The notes under the pieces are model-generated. The model worked only from the letters and a program-made list of their open reading frames with translations. It was not told the origin of the DNA and did not search any database. A stretch of DNA of 64,000 nucleotides, from the NCBI RefSeq assembly GCF_900105055.1, contig NZ_FNTA01000004.1, positions 868,001-932,000 of the forward strand, given 5' to 3'. The DNA is from Amycolatopsis lurida. GTDB lineage: Bacteria; Actinomycetota; Actinomycetes; Mycobacteriales; Pseudonocardiaceae. Below are positions 52,538-61,909 of this stretch, piece after piece (the stretch's first letter is position 1; each line of letters starts with the position of its first letter). A program made the position numbers and the translations under genes.

Positions 52538-54495
52538 TCGTCGTCTCCTACCACCGCGAGGATCGTGCCCACTTCGACCTGTTGTCCGACCACCACCGGG
52601 AGTTCCGTCACGACGCCGTCGGCGGGCGCCGCGATCCGGTGTTCCATCTTCATCGCTTCGAGCCACAGCAACGGATCGCCGGTCTTGACCGTGTCGCCCG
52701 CTTCGACCGCGAGCCGGACCACCGTGCCCGGCATCGGCGCCACGAGCGATCCGGCGGCGAGCGCCGCGTCGGGATCGGTGTACCTCGGCACCACATCCAG
52801 TTCGACGGCGCCTTCCGGCGAGTCGACGTACACCGTGTCGCCGTACCGGGCGACGGCGAACTTCCGCCGCACCCCGGAAACCTCCAGGACGACCGCGCCG
52901 CTTTCGGCGGAAACCAGTTCGACACCTTCGAAACCGTCGGCGCGCAGACCGTTCCGGCCGAGGCTGTAGCCGACCTCGATCTCGTCGCCGCCTTGACGAA
53001 AACGTTTGCGCTGCCCCTGGGAGCGGACGTTGCGCCAGCCGCTCGGCAGCCGCCGCTGCACCCGCGCTTCCGAGCGGTTCGCCGCCGCCCCCGCCAAAGC
53101 GGCGGCCAGCGCGGAAATCCGTACAGTGTCCACAGTGGCCAGTGGACGGGCCAGGGTTTCGAGTCCGTGCCGGTCGAAGAACGCCGTATCGGTCTCGCCG
53201 GCGAGGAAGGCCTCGTGGCGCAGGACGTTCACCAGCAGATCGCGGTTGGTCACCACGCCGTGGATCTCCGCACCGGCCAAAGCGCCGGCCAGTGCCCGTG
53301 CGGCGCTCCGGCGGTCCGGGGCGTACGCGATGACCTTGGCGAGCATCGGGTCGTAGTGCACGCCGACGGTCTGGCCGCTGACGAAACCGGAGTCCAGCCG
53401 GACACCCGGACCGACTTCGAATGCCCGCCGCGCGGCGGAAACCTCGAACCGGTGCAAAGTGCCGCTCTGTGGCTGCCAGCCCTCGGCCGGATCTTCGGCG
53501 TAGAGCCGGACCTCGATCGCGTGCCCCCGTGTCTCCGGCTCCTCGATCGGGAGGTGTTCACCCTCGGCGATCCGCAGTTGCAGCGAGACGAGGTCGAGTC
53601 CGGTCGTGGCCTCGGTGACCGGGTGTTCCACCTGGAGCCGGGTGTTCATCTCCAGGAAGTAGAACCGCCCGTCCGGTCCGGCGAGGAACTCGACCGTCCC
53701 GGCGCCGACGTAATCGATCGCCTGTGCGGCCTTGCGCGCGGCGTCGAACAACGCCTCCCGCATGGCTTCGTCGACGAACGGCGACGGCGCCTCTTCGACG
53801 ACCTTCTGGTGGCGGCGCTGGATCGAGCATTCACGCTCCCCCACCGCCCACACCGTGCCGTGGGTGTCGGCGAGCACCTGGACCTCGATGTGACGGCCGG
53901 TCTCCAGATATCGCTCGCAGAACACCGTCGGGTCACCGAACGCCGACGCCGCCTCCGCGCTCGCGCCTTCGACGGCTTCCGCGAGTTCGCCGAGCGAGCG
54001 CACGACACGCATCCCGCGTCCGCCACCCCCGGCGGAAGCCTTGACCAGCAAGGGAAGGTCGGCTTCGGTGACCTCGGCCGGGTCCAATTCGGACAGGATC
54101 GGGACTCCGGCTTCGGCCATCATCCGCTTGGACTCGACCTTCGAGCCCATGCTCTCGATGGCTTCCGGCGGCGGGCCGACCCAGGTGAGCCCCGCGTCGA
54201 TCACGGCACGGGCGAACGCGGCGTTCTCGGACAGGAAGCCGTAGCCGGGGTGGATCGCGTCGGCGCCGGTCTCGACGGCCGCCTTGATCAGCAGCTCGGC
54301 ACGCAGGTACGTGTCGGCGGGCGCGTTGCCCGGCAACCGGACGGCGACGTCCGCCTCGGCGGTGTGCGGAGCGTCGGCGTCCGCGTCGGAGAACACCGCG
54401 ACCGTGCCGATCCCGGCGTCGCGGCAGGTGCGGAACACGCGGCGGGCGATCTCACCGCGGTTGGCGACCAGAAGTTTCTCGATCATGCCGCTCAC
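52534..54495 (-). CDS. Acyl-CoA carboxylase alpha chain (biotin carboxylase + biotin carrier)
   Basis: 653 residues from GTG 54495 (ATG 54484-54486 also possible). Biotin carboxylase domain: KASAGGGGRGMRVV ATP loop, EMNTRLQVEHPVTE active site. The C-terminal carrier domain has LWLEAMKMEH with the biotinylated lysine. In between lies a BT-like linker. It carboxylates biotin for the beta chain encoded before it. In Atu operons the pair acts on geranyl-CoA; methylcrotonyl- or propionyl-CoA are alternatives. Confidence 0.95.
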   Translation of the reverse strand: MSGMIEKLLVANRGEIARRVFRTCRDAGIGTVAVFSDADADAPHTAEADVAVRLPGNAPADTYLRAELLIKAAVETGADAIHPGYGFLSENAAFARAVIDAGLTWVGPPPEAIESMGSKVESKRMMAEAGVPILSELDPAEVTEADLPLLVKASAGGGGRGMRVVRSLGELAEAVEGASAEAASAFGDPTVFCERYLETGRHIEVQVLADTHGTVWAVGERECSIQRRHQKVVEEAPSPFVDEAMREALFDAARKAAQAIDYVGAGTVEFLAGPDGRFYFLEMNTRLQVEHPVTEATTGLDLVSLQLRIAEGEHLPIEEPETRGHAIEVRLYAEDPAEGWQPQSGTLHRFEVSAARRAFEVGPGVRLDSGFVSGQTVGVHYDPMLAKVIAYAPDRRSAARALAGALAGAEIHGVVTNRDLLVNVLRHEAFLAGETDTAFFDRHGLETLARPLATVDTVRISALAAALAGAAANRSEARVQRRLPSGWRNVRSQGQRKRFRQGGDEIEVGYSLGRNGLRADGFEGVELVSAESGAVVLEVSGVRRKFAVARYGDTVYVDSPEGAVELDVVPRYTDPDAALAAGSLVAPMPGTVVRLAVEAGDTVKTGDPLLWLEAMKMEHRIAAPADGVVTELPVVVGQQVEVGTILAVVGDDE

Positions 54496-54513
54496 TGTCC
54501 TTTACGCGAGATT

Positions 54514-54623
54514 GCGCGTGTCCGCGATCGGGCCGGCAGGGCACGACTTCGCGTAGCACCCGCACTGTGGGTCGACAGGCGCCCTGCCATCCCGCTAACG
54601 GGGCCTTCGGCCGAGCACGCGCC
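54514..54623. repeat. Dispersed palindromic element, copy C
   Basis: Fills most of the 174-base gap between the carboxylase beta and alpha genes: GTCCGCGATCGGG, GGCAGGGCACGAC, GGCGCCCTGCC and GGGGCCTTCGGCC. Ordered as in copies A and B. Confidence 0.6.
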
Positions 54624-54669
54624 TTGACGTACATCTGGTTGCCGCGACATCAGTCTGCTCCGCCTCCCG

Positions 54670-56268
54670 TCACATCCTGAAGACGCCGAAGCCTTCGGCG
54701 CCCTTCACCGGTCCATTGTGGATCACGGACAGGCTGAGCCCGAGCACCGTGCGGGTGTCGCGGGGATCGATGATCCCGTCGTCGTAGAGCATCCCGGAGA
54801 GGAACATCGGCATCGACTCCGCTTCGATCTGACCCTCCACCATGGCGCGCATGGCGGCGTCGTGCTCCTCGTTGTACTCCTGCCCGCGCGACGCGGCGGC
54901 GGCACGGGCCACGATGGACAGCACGCCCGCCAGCTGCTGCGGTCCCATGACCGCGGATTTCGCACTGGGCCAGGCGAACAGGAACCGGGGATCGTAGGCA
55001 CGACCGCACATGCCGTAATGCCCGGCACCGTACGAGGCGCCCATGAGCACCGACAGATGCGGGACCTTCGAGTTCGACACGGCGTTGATCATCATCGCGC
55101 CGTGTTTGATGATGCCGCTCTGCTCGTATTCCTTGCCGACCATGTAGCCGGTGGTGTTGTGCAGGAAGACCAGCGGCGTGTCGATCTGGTTGGCCAGTTG
55201 GATGAACTGCGCGGCCTTCTGCGACTCCTCGCCGAACAACACACCCTGCGCGTTGGCCAGGATGCCGACCGGGTAACCGTGGATACTCGCCCAGCCGGTG
55301 GCGAGACTGCTGCCGTACAAGGGTTTGAACTCGTCGAAGTCCGAACCGTCGGCGACCCTGGCGATCACCTCGCGCGGGTCGAACGGCACCTTGAGGTCGG
55401 TGGGCACGATGCCGAGCAGGTCTTCCGCGGAGTACAACGGCTCCGCGTAGTCCGGCTTGGGCGTCGGGCCCTGTTTGGTCCAGTTGAGCCGTTTGACGAT
55501 GCTGCGGCCGAGCCGGATCGCGTCCTCTTCGTCGGCCGCGAGGTAGTCGGCGAGACCGGAGGTGCGGGCGTGCATCTCGGCACCGCCGAGCGATTCGTCG
55601 TCGGACTCCTCACCGGTGGCCATCTTGACCAGTGGCGGCCCGCCGAGGAACACCTTCGCCCGTTCCTTGACCATCACGACGTAGTCCGACATGCCGGGCA
55701 GGTACGCACCGCCCGCGGTCGAGTTGCCGAACACCAGGGCGATCGTGGGCACCTTCGCCGCCGACGAGCGCGTGATGTCGCGGAAGATCCGGCCGCCGGG
55801 AATGAAGATCTCCTTCTGCGTCGGCAGATCCGCTCCGCCCGACTCGACGAGGTTGATCACCGGCAGGCGGTTCTGCGCGGCGATGTCCGCGGCGCGGTAG
55901 CTCTTCTTGGCCGTCCACGGGTTGCTCGCCCCGCCTTTGACCGTCGGGTCGCTCGCCGAGATCATGCATTCGACGCCTTCGACGACGCCGATCCCGGTGA
56001 TCACGCTGGCACCGACCTGGTAGTCCGAACCCCAGGCCGCCAGCGGTGACAGCTCCAGGAACGGCGAGTCCTCGTCGAGGAGGAGTTCGATCCGTTCACG
56101 GGCCAGCAGCTTGCCGCGTTTGCGGTGGCGGGCGACGTACTTCTCGCCGCCGCCCGCGATCGCCTTGGCGTGCTCGCCGTCGATCTCGGCCAGCTTGCCG
56201 AGCATGGACTCGCGGTTGGTGGCGAACTCTTCGCTCCGCGTGTCCACAGCAGACCTGATCGTGCTCAT
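54670..56268 (-). CDS. Acyl-CoA carboxylase beta chain (carboxyltransferase)
   Basis: 532 residues from ATG 56268 (overlap with the ACAD stop). The two oxyanion loops are visible as VFGNSTAGGAYLPGMSDYV and GASYGAGHYGMCGRAYDP; the sequence SGGADLPTQKEIFIPGGRIF is diagnostic of MCC/GCC-type (methylcrotonyl or geranyl-CoA) beta chains. FLHNTTGYMVGKEYEQSGII supports this. It transfers carboxyl from biotin to a branched enoyl-CoA. Confidence 0.95.
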   Translation of the reverse strand: MSTIRSAVDTRSEEFATNRESMLGKLAEIDGEHAKAIAGGGEKYVARHRKRGKLLARERIELLLDEDSPFLELSPLAAWGSDYQVGASVITGIGVVEGVECMISASDPTVKGGASNPWTAKKSYRAADIAAQNRLPVINLVESGGADLPTQKEIFIPGGRIFRDITRSSAAKVPTIALVFGNSTAGGAYLPGMSDYVVMVKERAKVFLGGPPLVKMATGEESDDESLGGAEMHARTSGLADYLAADEEDAIRLGRSIVKRLNWTKQGPTPKPDYAEPLYSAEDLLGIVPTDLKVPFDPREVIARVADGSDFDEFKPLYGSSLATGWASIHGYPVGILANAQGVLFGEESQKAAQFIQLANQIDTPLVFLHNTTGYMVGKEYEQSGIIKHGAMMINAVSNSKVPHLSVLMGASYGAGHYGMCGRAYDPRFLFAWPSAKSAVMGPQQLAGVLSIVARAAAASRGQEYNEEHDAAMRAMVEGQIEAESMPMFLSGMLYDDGIIDPRDTRTVLGLSLSVIHNGPVKGAEGFGVFRM

Positions 56269-57413
56269 GCGGTGTATCCCAATCGCTTCGCGGCCAAGCC
56301 GGTGAGGATCTCGTTGGTCCCGCCGCCGATACCGAGGATGCGCACGTCACGGTAGTGACGCTCCACTTCGGACTCCCGCATGTAGCCGAGTCCGCCGTGC
56401 AGCTGCACGGCCTCGTTGACCACCCACTCGGCGGTCTCGACGGCGGTGTTCTTCGCGAAACAGGCTTCGGCGATGACCTCTTCGCCCGCGACGTGCCGCA
56501 GGGCGACCTGCCGGGTGTAGCTGCGCGCGACGTCGATCTTGCGGGCCATCTCGGTGAGTTTGTGCTGCACCAGCTGACGGGAGATCAGCGGACGGCCGAA
56601 GGTCTCGCGCAGGCGGCACCAGTCCAGCGTCAGGTCCAGCGCCCGCTGCGCGTGCGCGTAGCCCTGCACCGCCAGCGAGACCCGCTCGGTGACGAACTGG
56701 GTGGCGACCTGCGCGAAACCGCTGTTCTCGGCGCCGACAAGGTTTTCGGCGGGCACGCGGACATCCACATAGGACAGCTCGGCGGTGTCCGAGCAGAGCC
56801 AGCCCATCTTCTCCAGCTTGCGGGAGACGGTGAAGCCCGGCGTACCGCGTTCGACGACGATGAGCGAGATCCCGTGGGCGCCCGCCTCACCGGTGCGGAC
56901 GACGGTGGTCACGAAGTCGGCGCGGCAGCCCGAGGTGATGAAGGTCTTGGCGCCGTTGATGACGTACTCGTCGCCCTCGCGCACCGCGGTGGTGCGAATC
57001 CCGGCGACGTCGGAGCCGCCGTCGGGTTCGGTGACCGCGAGCGAGCCGATCTTGTGGCCTTCCAACGTCGGCCGGACCCAGCGTTCGATCTGCACCGGAT
57101 CCCCGGCCGCCGCGATATGCGGGACGGCGATGCCGCAGGTGAACAGCGAGGCGAACAAGCCGCCGGAACCACCCGCGTAGTGCAGTTCCTCGGCGATGAC
57201 CACCGCGTCGAGGTAGTCGCCGCCTCCGCCACCGACTTCTTCGGGAAAGCCGACGCCGAGCAGCCCGAGTTCCCCGGCCTTGCGGTGCAGGTCGCGGGGC
57301 AGCTCGCCCTCGCGCTCCCAGTCTTCGAGGTGGGGCAGGATCTCGGTTTCGGCGAACCGACGCACGGTCTTGCGCAGTTCGGCGCGTTCCGGCGTGAAGA
57401 AGGGGTCGGTCAC
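56265..57413 (-). CDS. Acyl-CoA dehydrogenase
   Basis: 382 residues from GTG 57413 (GTGA overlap with the AtuA-like gene). FAD motif LAVTEPDGGSDVAG, C-terminal IGGGTNEILTGLAAKRL with Gly in place of the catalytic Glu of the EGT motif, as in long-chain or isovaleryl-type enzymes that place the base elsewhere. It would oxidise citronellyl- or branched acyl-CoA before carboxylation. Confidence 0.93.
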   Translation of the reverse strand: MTDPFFTPERAELRKTVRRFAETEILPHLEDWEREGELPRDLHRKAGELGLLGVGFPEEVGGGGGDYLDAVVIAEELHYAGGSGGLFASLFTCGIAVPHIAAAGDPVQIERWVRPTLEGHKIGSLAVTEPDGGSDVAGIRTTAVREGDEYVINGAKTFITSGCRADFVTTVVRTGEAGAHGISLIVVERGTPGFTVSRKLEKMGWLCSDTAELSYVDVRVPAENLVGAENSGFAQVATQFVTERVSLAVQGYAHAQRALDLTLDWCRLRETFGRPLISRQLVQHKLTEMARKIDVARSYTRQVALRHVAGEEVIAEACFAKNTAVETAEWVVNEAVQLHGGLGYMRESEVERHYRDVRILGIGGGTNEILTGLAAKRLGYTA

Positions 57414-59101
57414 AGAAGGGCCTCCGGGATGTCGATCTCGCGGGAGCGCAGCCATTCCCCGAGCGCCTTCGCCTGCGGGTCGAACCGCGCCTGCGACGCG
57501 ACGCCCTCACCGAGGATGCCTTCGACGACGAAGTTGATCGCCCGCAGGTTCGGCAGGAGATGCCGCCGGACCTCGAGGTCCGCGGTCTCCGGGAGCAGCA
57601 GTTTGAACTCGGTGACGGTGAGCCGGTGCGCGAGCCAGCGCCACGCCTCGTCGGAACGTGCCCAGACACCGACGTTCGCGTTGCCGCCCTTGTCACCGCT
57701 GCGGGCACCGATCACCCTTCCCAGCGGTGCCCGGCGGACCTGCGCCTGGGTGAACGGCGCGGGCGGCCGGTCTTCGTCCACATCGGACAGTGGCAGCGTT
57801 TCGGCGGCGGGCGCGATGTCGCGGCGTGTCCCGTCCGGCAGGACGGCCACGTGCGGAACCTCGTGCGCGTCGACGAAAGCGGGGCGGTACACGCCATAGG
57901 GCGAGGCGGCCGCGGGCGGCGCGGTGACATGGAAACCCGGGTAGCTCGCCAACGCGAGCTCGATCGCCGCGCCGCTGAAGGCGCGCCCGGCGACCTCCGG
58001 ATCGGCGTCCTTCACCGCGACGTGCAGCAGAGCGCTCGCCTGCTGCTCGGTTTCGGCGTCGGGACGGTCGGTGCGGGCAAGGGTCCACTGGACGTCCGCC
58101 GGCGGCTTGACCTTGAGCGCGCCTTCAAGCTGTTCCTTGACTAGCGCGGCCTTCGCCTCGATGTCGAGTCCGGTGAGGACGAACGTCGTCTCGTTGCGGA
58201 AACCGCCGAGCCCGTTCAGGCAGACCTTGAGCGTCGGAGGCGGCGGTTCTCCGGTGACGCCGCTGATCCGGACACGGTCCGGGCCGTCCTCGGCGAGCGT
58301 CAGAGTGTCGAACCGCGCGGTGACGTCCGGCCCGGCGTAGCGGGCGCCGGTGATCTCGTAGAGCAGTTGTGCCGTAACGGTTCCGGCGTTCACCACACCG
58401 CCGGTGCCAGGGTGTTTGGTGATCACGCTGGAGCCGTCGGCGGAGATCTCGGCGATCGGGAACCCCGGGACGCCGATCTCGTGCTCGGTGAAGAAGGCGT
58501 AGTTGCCGCCGGTGGCCTGCGTACCGCATTCGATCACGTGCCCGGCCGCGACCGCGCCCGCCAGCGCGTCGTAGTCGTCGCGGGCCCAGCCGAAGTGCGC
58601 GGCTGCCGGGCCGACGATCACCGACGCGTCGGTGACGCGTCCCGTCACCACGATGTCGGCGCCCGCGTTCAGGCATTCCGCGATCCCCCACGCGCCGAGG
58701 TAGGCGTTGGCGGTCAAGGTCTTGCCGAAGCCGAGCTCTTCCGCGCGCTGGACGAGATCGTCGCCCTCGACGTGGGCGATCGCGACGTCGACACCGAGTT
58801 TCGCGGCAAGCTCACGAAGGGCGTCCGCGAGGCCGGCGGGGTTGAGCCCACCGGCGTTCGCCACGATCTTGACGCCCTTTTCCTTCGCCAGCGCGAGATT
58901 CTGTTCCATCTGGCGCAGGAAGGTCTTGGCGTAGCCGCGGTTCGGGTCCTTCATCCGGTCCCGGCCGAGGATGAGCATGGTCAGCTCGGCCAGGTAGTCG
59001 CCGGTCAGCACGTCGAGCGGGCCACCGGTGAGCATCTCGTGGACGGCGGAGAACCGGTCGCCGTAGAACCCGGACGCGTTGCCGATCCTGATCGGGGTCA
59101 C
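57410..59101 (-). CDS. AtuA-family protein (DUF1446), acyclic terpene utilisation
   Basis: 563 residues from GTG 59101, 4-base overlap with the TIGR03084 gene. The N-terminal 350 residues are the DUF1446 domain (RIGNASGFYGDRFSAVHEML, VANAGGLNPAGLADALRELA, VTGRVTDASVIVGPAAAHFG, CGTQATGGNYAFFTE). The last 110 residues (LGRVIGARSGDKGGNANVGV) match the small AtuA-associated domain that is a separate protein in some species, so here the two are fused. AtuA is required for geraniol/citronellol use in Pseudomonas, with unknown chemistry. Confidence 0.93.
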   Translation of the reverse strand: MTPIRIGNASGFYGDRFSAVHEMLTGGPLDVLTGDYLAELTMLILGRDRMKDPNRGYAKTFLRQMEQNLALAKEKGVKIVANAGGLNPAGLADALRELAAKLGVDVAIAHVEGDDLVQRAEELGFGKTLTANAYLGAWGIAECLNAGADIVVTGRVTDASVIVGPAAAHFGWARDDYDALAGAVAAGHVIECGTQATGGNYAFFTEHEIGVPGFPIAEISADGSSVITKHPGTGGVVNAGTVTAQLLYEITGARYAGPDVTARFDTLTLAEDGPDRVRISGVTGEPPPPTLKVCLNGLGGFRNETTFVLTGLDIEAKAALVKEQLEGALKVKPPADVQWTLARTDRPDAETEQQASALLHVAVKDADPEVAGRAFSGAAIELALASYPGFHVTAPPAAASPYGVYRPAFVDAHEVPHVAVLPDGTRRDIAPAAETLPLSDVDEDRPPAPFTQAQVRRAPLGRVIGARSGDKGGNANVGVWARSDEAWRWLAHRLTVTEFKLLLPETADLEVRRHLLPNLRAINFVVEGILGEGVASQARFDPQAKALGEWLRSREIDIPEALL

Positions 59102-59892
59102 GCGAACTGCCCCGGTTTCCGCCCGGCACCGGGAGGCCCGGCGAAGGCCTGCGCGATCCCGAGCCATTCCTCCACGTCCTTGCCCGTGGCGACCAGGTCG
59201 GTGTCGGCGGGATGACGCCGCTGGGTGATGACGAGGCAGAAGTCGACCGCGCTCCCGGTGAGCCGCTGCCCGGCGTCCTCGGGGCCGAACGCCCAGGTGG
59301 TGCCGTCGGGCGCGGTCAGCTCGACGCGGAACTCTTCGGTGGGCGGCGCGAGCGAGTTGAGCTTGTAGGCGAAGTCGCGGGTGCGGGTTCCGAACCGGGC
59401 GATATGCCAGATCCTGGCCGTGTTCTCCCGCTCGAGGCCGAGCGCGTCGTAGACGTCCTGACCGTGCGCCCACGTCTCCATGAGGCGCGCCGTCACCATG
59501 GACGCGGCGCTCATCGGCGGGCCGTACCAGGGGATCTTCTGCCCGTCGGGCACCGCCGCGAGCGCGTCGGCGAGTTCGGCGCGGCCGGCGCGCCACTCCG
59601 CCAGCAGCTCACGCGGCGGCGTCTTCGCGCCCTCGGCGGCGCCGTCGTCGACGTAGGACTCGCCCGTCGCGAGCAGCCCTTCGATCTCGGTCTGCCACTC
59701 GGCCTCGGAGCCGCGCGCCGCGATCAACGCCTTCTTGTCCGTCCAGGCCAGATGAGCGATCTGATGGGCGATCGTCCAGCCCTCGGCCGGAGTTTTCCGA
59801 GCCCAGTCCGACGCGGGCAGATCCGCCACCACGTCGTCGATGGCCTGCGATTCCGCCGCGAGATCCCCAAGGATCACGCCCAGGTCAGCCAT
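59098..59892 (-). CDS. TIGR03084-family DinB-like metal-binding protein
   Basis: 264 residues from ATG 59892 (GGAGGCGGGC before it). The DinB-like four-helix bundle shows the metal-binding histidines in GWTIAHQIAHLAWTD and ETWAHGQDVYDAL, as in mycothiol-dependent maleylpyruvate isomerases. The C-terminal 90 residues form the second domain of the TIGR03084 group (LTGSAVDFCLVITQRRHPAD). It may be a mycothiol-using step or detoxification in this pathway. First gene of the operon. Confidence 0.9.
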   Translation of the reverse strand: MADLGVILGDLAAESQAIDDVVADLPASDWARKTPAEGWTIAHQIAHLAWTDKKALIAARGSEAEWQTEIEGLLATGESYVDDGAAEGAKTPPRELLAEWRAGRAELADALAAVPDGQKIPWYGPPMSAASMVTARLMETWAHGQDVYDALGLERENTARIWHIARFGTRTRDFAYKLNSLAPPTEEFRVELTAPDGTTWAFGPEDAGQRLTGSAVDFCLVITQRRHPADTDLVATGKDVEEWLGIAQAFAGPPGAGRKPGQFA

Positions 59893-59938
59893 GCCCGCCT
59901 CCTCGCGTCACCCTCAGGCTGGCACCCCGCGTCGGAAA

Positions 59939-59956
59939 AATCAAGCACGCCTGATT
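59939..59956. promoter_or_regulatory. Weak inverted repeat before the Atu-like operon
   Basis: AATCAAGCACGCCTGATT (ends AATCA/TGATT, imperfect) lies 47 bases before the operon start and 18 bases after the TetR stop. Either an operator or a weak terminator for the monooxygenase/TetR unit. Confidence 0.35.
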
Positions 59957-59973
59957 GTTTTGTGGAGACGAGA

Positions 59974-60669
59974 TCAGCCGGAGATGATGTCCAACGCGAC
60001 GGAACGGCCACCGGCCAGCGAGTGGATGCCCTCTTCCGCCGCCAGCTTCACCTGCTCCGGCGTAGCCCGCTCGGGGCCGAGGAGGGCGGTGATGGCGGCG
60101 GCGAACACCCGGGCGGGATCGTCGACCGGCAGCCTGCTCGCGACCGAAGGGGCCGCTGTCAGGAAACCCGCGAGGAGCGCCTGCAACGCGAAGGCCTGAT
60201 CGGCCACCTCCCAATCGGTCCTGGCGAGGTCGTGCCGCCGCCAGATGGGCAGGATGTGATGCAGGAACGCGCCCGCACCCAGCGTTTCGAGCAGGGTCGC
60301 CGACCGGGGGTCGTCGGCGAGAACACCGAGCAGGACGTCGTCGCCGGTCTGCAGCGCGTTGACGTACGGATGCCGGGCCGCGACCTCCAGCATGTTCGGG
60401 CCGAGCCGCGACGGCCGGGCCAGCTCGGGGTCCGCGGTGACCGCCGCGATGACCTCGTCGGCGAGCGCGATGAAATCGCGGCTGATCAGTCCGAGCAGCA
60501 GGTCTTCCTTGGTCTTCCAGTAGAGGTAGACGGTGCCCTTGCCGACGTGGGCCTTGGTGGCGACCTCCGCGATGGTGACGCCCTTGCTGCCCCGGCTCAG
60601 GAGCAGTTCGCCCGCCGCCGCCAGGATGCGTGCCGCCTTGGGCGAGCCGTGTTCAGGCAGTTCCGCCAA
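59974..60669 (-). CDS. TetR-family regulator paired with the flavin monooxygenase
   Basis: About 231 residues if TTG 60669 is used (AAAGGA 6 bases upstream, 17-base overlap with the monooxygenase gene); an ATG at 60708 without a ribosome site would add 13 residues. HTH: ARILAAAGELLLSRGSKGVT, KAHVGKGTVYLYWKTKEDL. The large C-terminal domain (TAAPSVASRLPVDDPARVFA) is typical of regulators that bind aromatic or drug-like ligands. It probably represses the operon through the 33-base inverted repeat upstream. Confidence 0.87.
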   Translation of the reverse strand: MAELPEHGSPKAARILAAAGELLLSRGSKGVTIAEVATKAHVGKGTVYLYWKTKEDLLLGLISRDFIALADEVIAAVTADPELARPSRLGPNMLEVAARHPYVNALQTGDDVLLGVLADDPRSATLLETLGAGAFLHHILPIWRRHDLARTDWEVADQAFALQALLAGFLTAAPSVASRLPVDDPARVFAAAITALLGPERATPEQVKLAAEEGIHSLAGGRSVALDIISG

Positions 60670-61900
60670 CAGTGGTCCTTTCCGGTAGCGCGCCGACGAT
60701 ATCCGCATTCTTGTACAGCGCGATCTCGTCGAGCCGCATGATCCGGTCGGTCAGCCGTTTGCCGAGCTTGAAACGGCTCAGCACCGGCACCGCGCGCCGG
60801 AGCAGAAGCTGCAACCGGTTGTCCACGACGAAGATCTTCCGGTCGGCGAACGCGCCGTCCTGATAGTGGTCGACGTAAGGCCGCAGCGCTCGTTCCCATG
60901 CGGAGAGGGCGGTGCCGAGATCGCCGGGATGCCGCTCCAGCATGCCGCCGAGCAGATCGGCTCCGGTGAGCCCGGACGAGACACCCATTCCGGCGTAGAG
61001 CGTGACGCACCAGGCGGCGTCACCCATCAGGACGACGCGTCCCTGGTGCCAACTGTCGAGACGCACCTGCTCGACGGAGTCGAACAGGACATCGTCGGCG
61101 GACTCGAGCGCGTCGACGACGTCCCCGAGCACCTTTCCCAGCGGCCGCGGGCCGAACGCCGCCCGCACGCGTTCCGCGGGTGGCCGGGTGAACTCGGCGT
61201 CGACGTCGTCGGTGCGGTAGGTCAGCATGATCGTCGGGTCGTGGTCGGAGAACGCGAAGACCCACATCGAGCGGTCCGGTTCGAGCAGCGTGGCCCCCTG
61301 ACCGGGAGCGAGACCGGCGGGCGTACCGGTGTACTGGAAGGCCGCGACCATGTAGCCCATCCGGCGCAAATGCCTCTCGTGCGGGCCGAACACCAGTGAC
61401 CGCACCGTGGACCGCAGCCCGTCCGCGCCGACGACGAGGTCGAAGCGTTCGGTCGTCGCGGTGTTCGAAGCGGTGTCGAGCAAGGTGACGTCGACCCCGT
61501 CGGCGTCCTGCTCGATCGCGGACGGCACCGTCGAGTAGCGGATCTCCACATCGTCGGGAAGGACCGAGAAGGCGGCCTTCTCGATGTCGCTCCGCAACAT
61601 CAGCCAAGGCTTGCCGGGCATGTCGGCGTAGGACATTCCCGGACGGCTGGAGCCGTCACGGGTGAGGTCGAGGCTTCGCGTCATCGAGGCACGGTCATGG
61701 ACGGCGCCTGCCATGCCGAGTCTCCTCGCGGCGGCCTGCCCGGCGCCGAACAGCGCGACGAAGTAGCCACCGGAGCGCCTTTCCGGTGCTTTCTCGATCA
61801 GCACGGTTCGCCAGCCGGCCTTGCGCAACCGTGCCGCCGTGGCGATCCCGCTGACTCCCATTCCGACGACGAGTACCCGTCCCGCTTCGCTCCCGCTCAT
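60653..61900 (-). CDS. FAD-dependent monooxygenase (PHBH/TetX-like group A)
   Basis: 415 residues from ATG 61900 (GGAGCC just before; an ATG at 61912 lies inside the operator). The FAD fingerprint is VVGMGVSGIATAARLRKAG, the ribose-binding DG/GD motifs are VVGADGLRSTVR and VVLMGDAAWCVTLYAGMG. It hydroxylates an aromatic or polyketide-like compound with NAD(P)H and oxygen. The repressor gene follows in the same operon, giving an inducible detoxification or catabolic unit. Substrate unknown. Confidence 0.93.
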   Translation of the reverse strand: MSGSEAGRVLVVGMGVSGIATAARLRKAGWRTVLIEKAPERRSGGYFVALFGAGQAAARRLGMAGAVHDRASMTRSLDLTRDGSSRPGMSYADMPGKPWLMLRSDIEKAAFSVLPDDVEIRYSTVPSAIEQDADGVDVTLLDTASNTATTERFDLVVGADGLRSTVRSLVFGPHERHLRRMGYMVAAFQYTGTPAGLAPGQGATLLEPDRSMWVFAFSDHDPTIMLTYRTDDVDAEFTRPPAERVRAAFGPRPLGKVLGDVVDALESADDVLFDSVEQVRLDSWHQGRVVLMGDAAWCVTLYAGMGVSSGLTGADLLGGMLERHPGDLGTALSAWERALRPYVDHYQDGAFADRKIFVVDNRLQLLLRRAVPVLSRFKLGKRLTDRIMRLDEIALYKNADIVGALPERTTVGGTA

Positions 61901-61909
61901 GGCTCCGAA

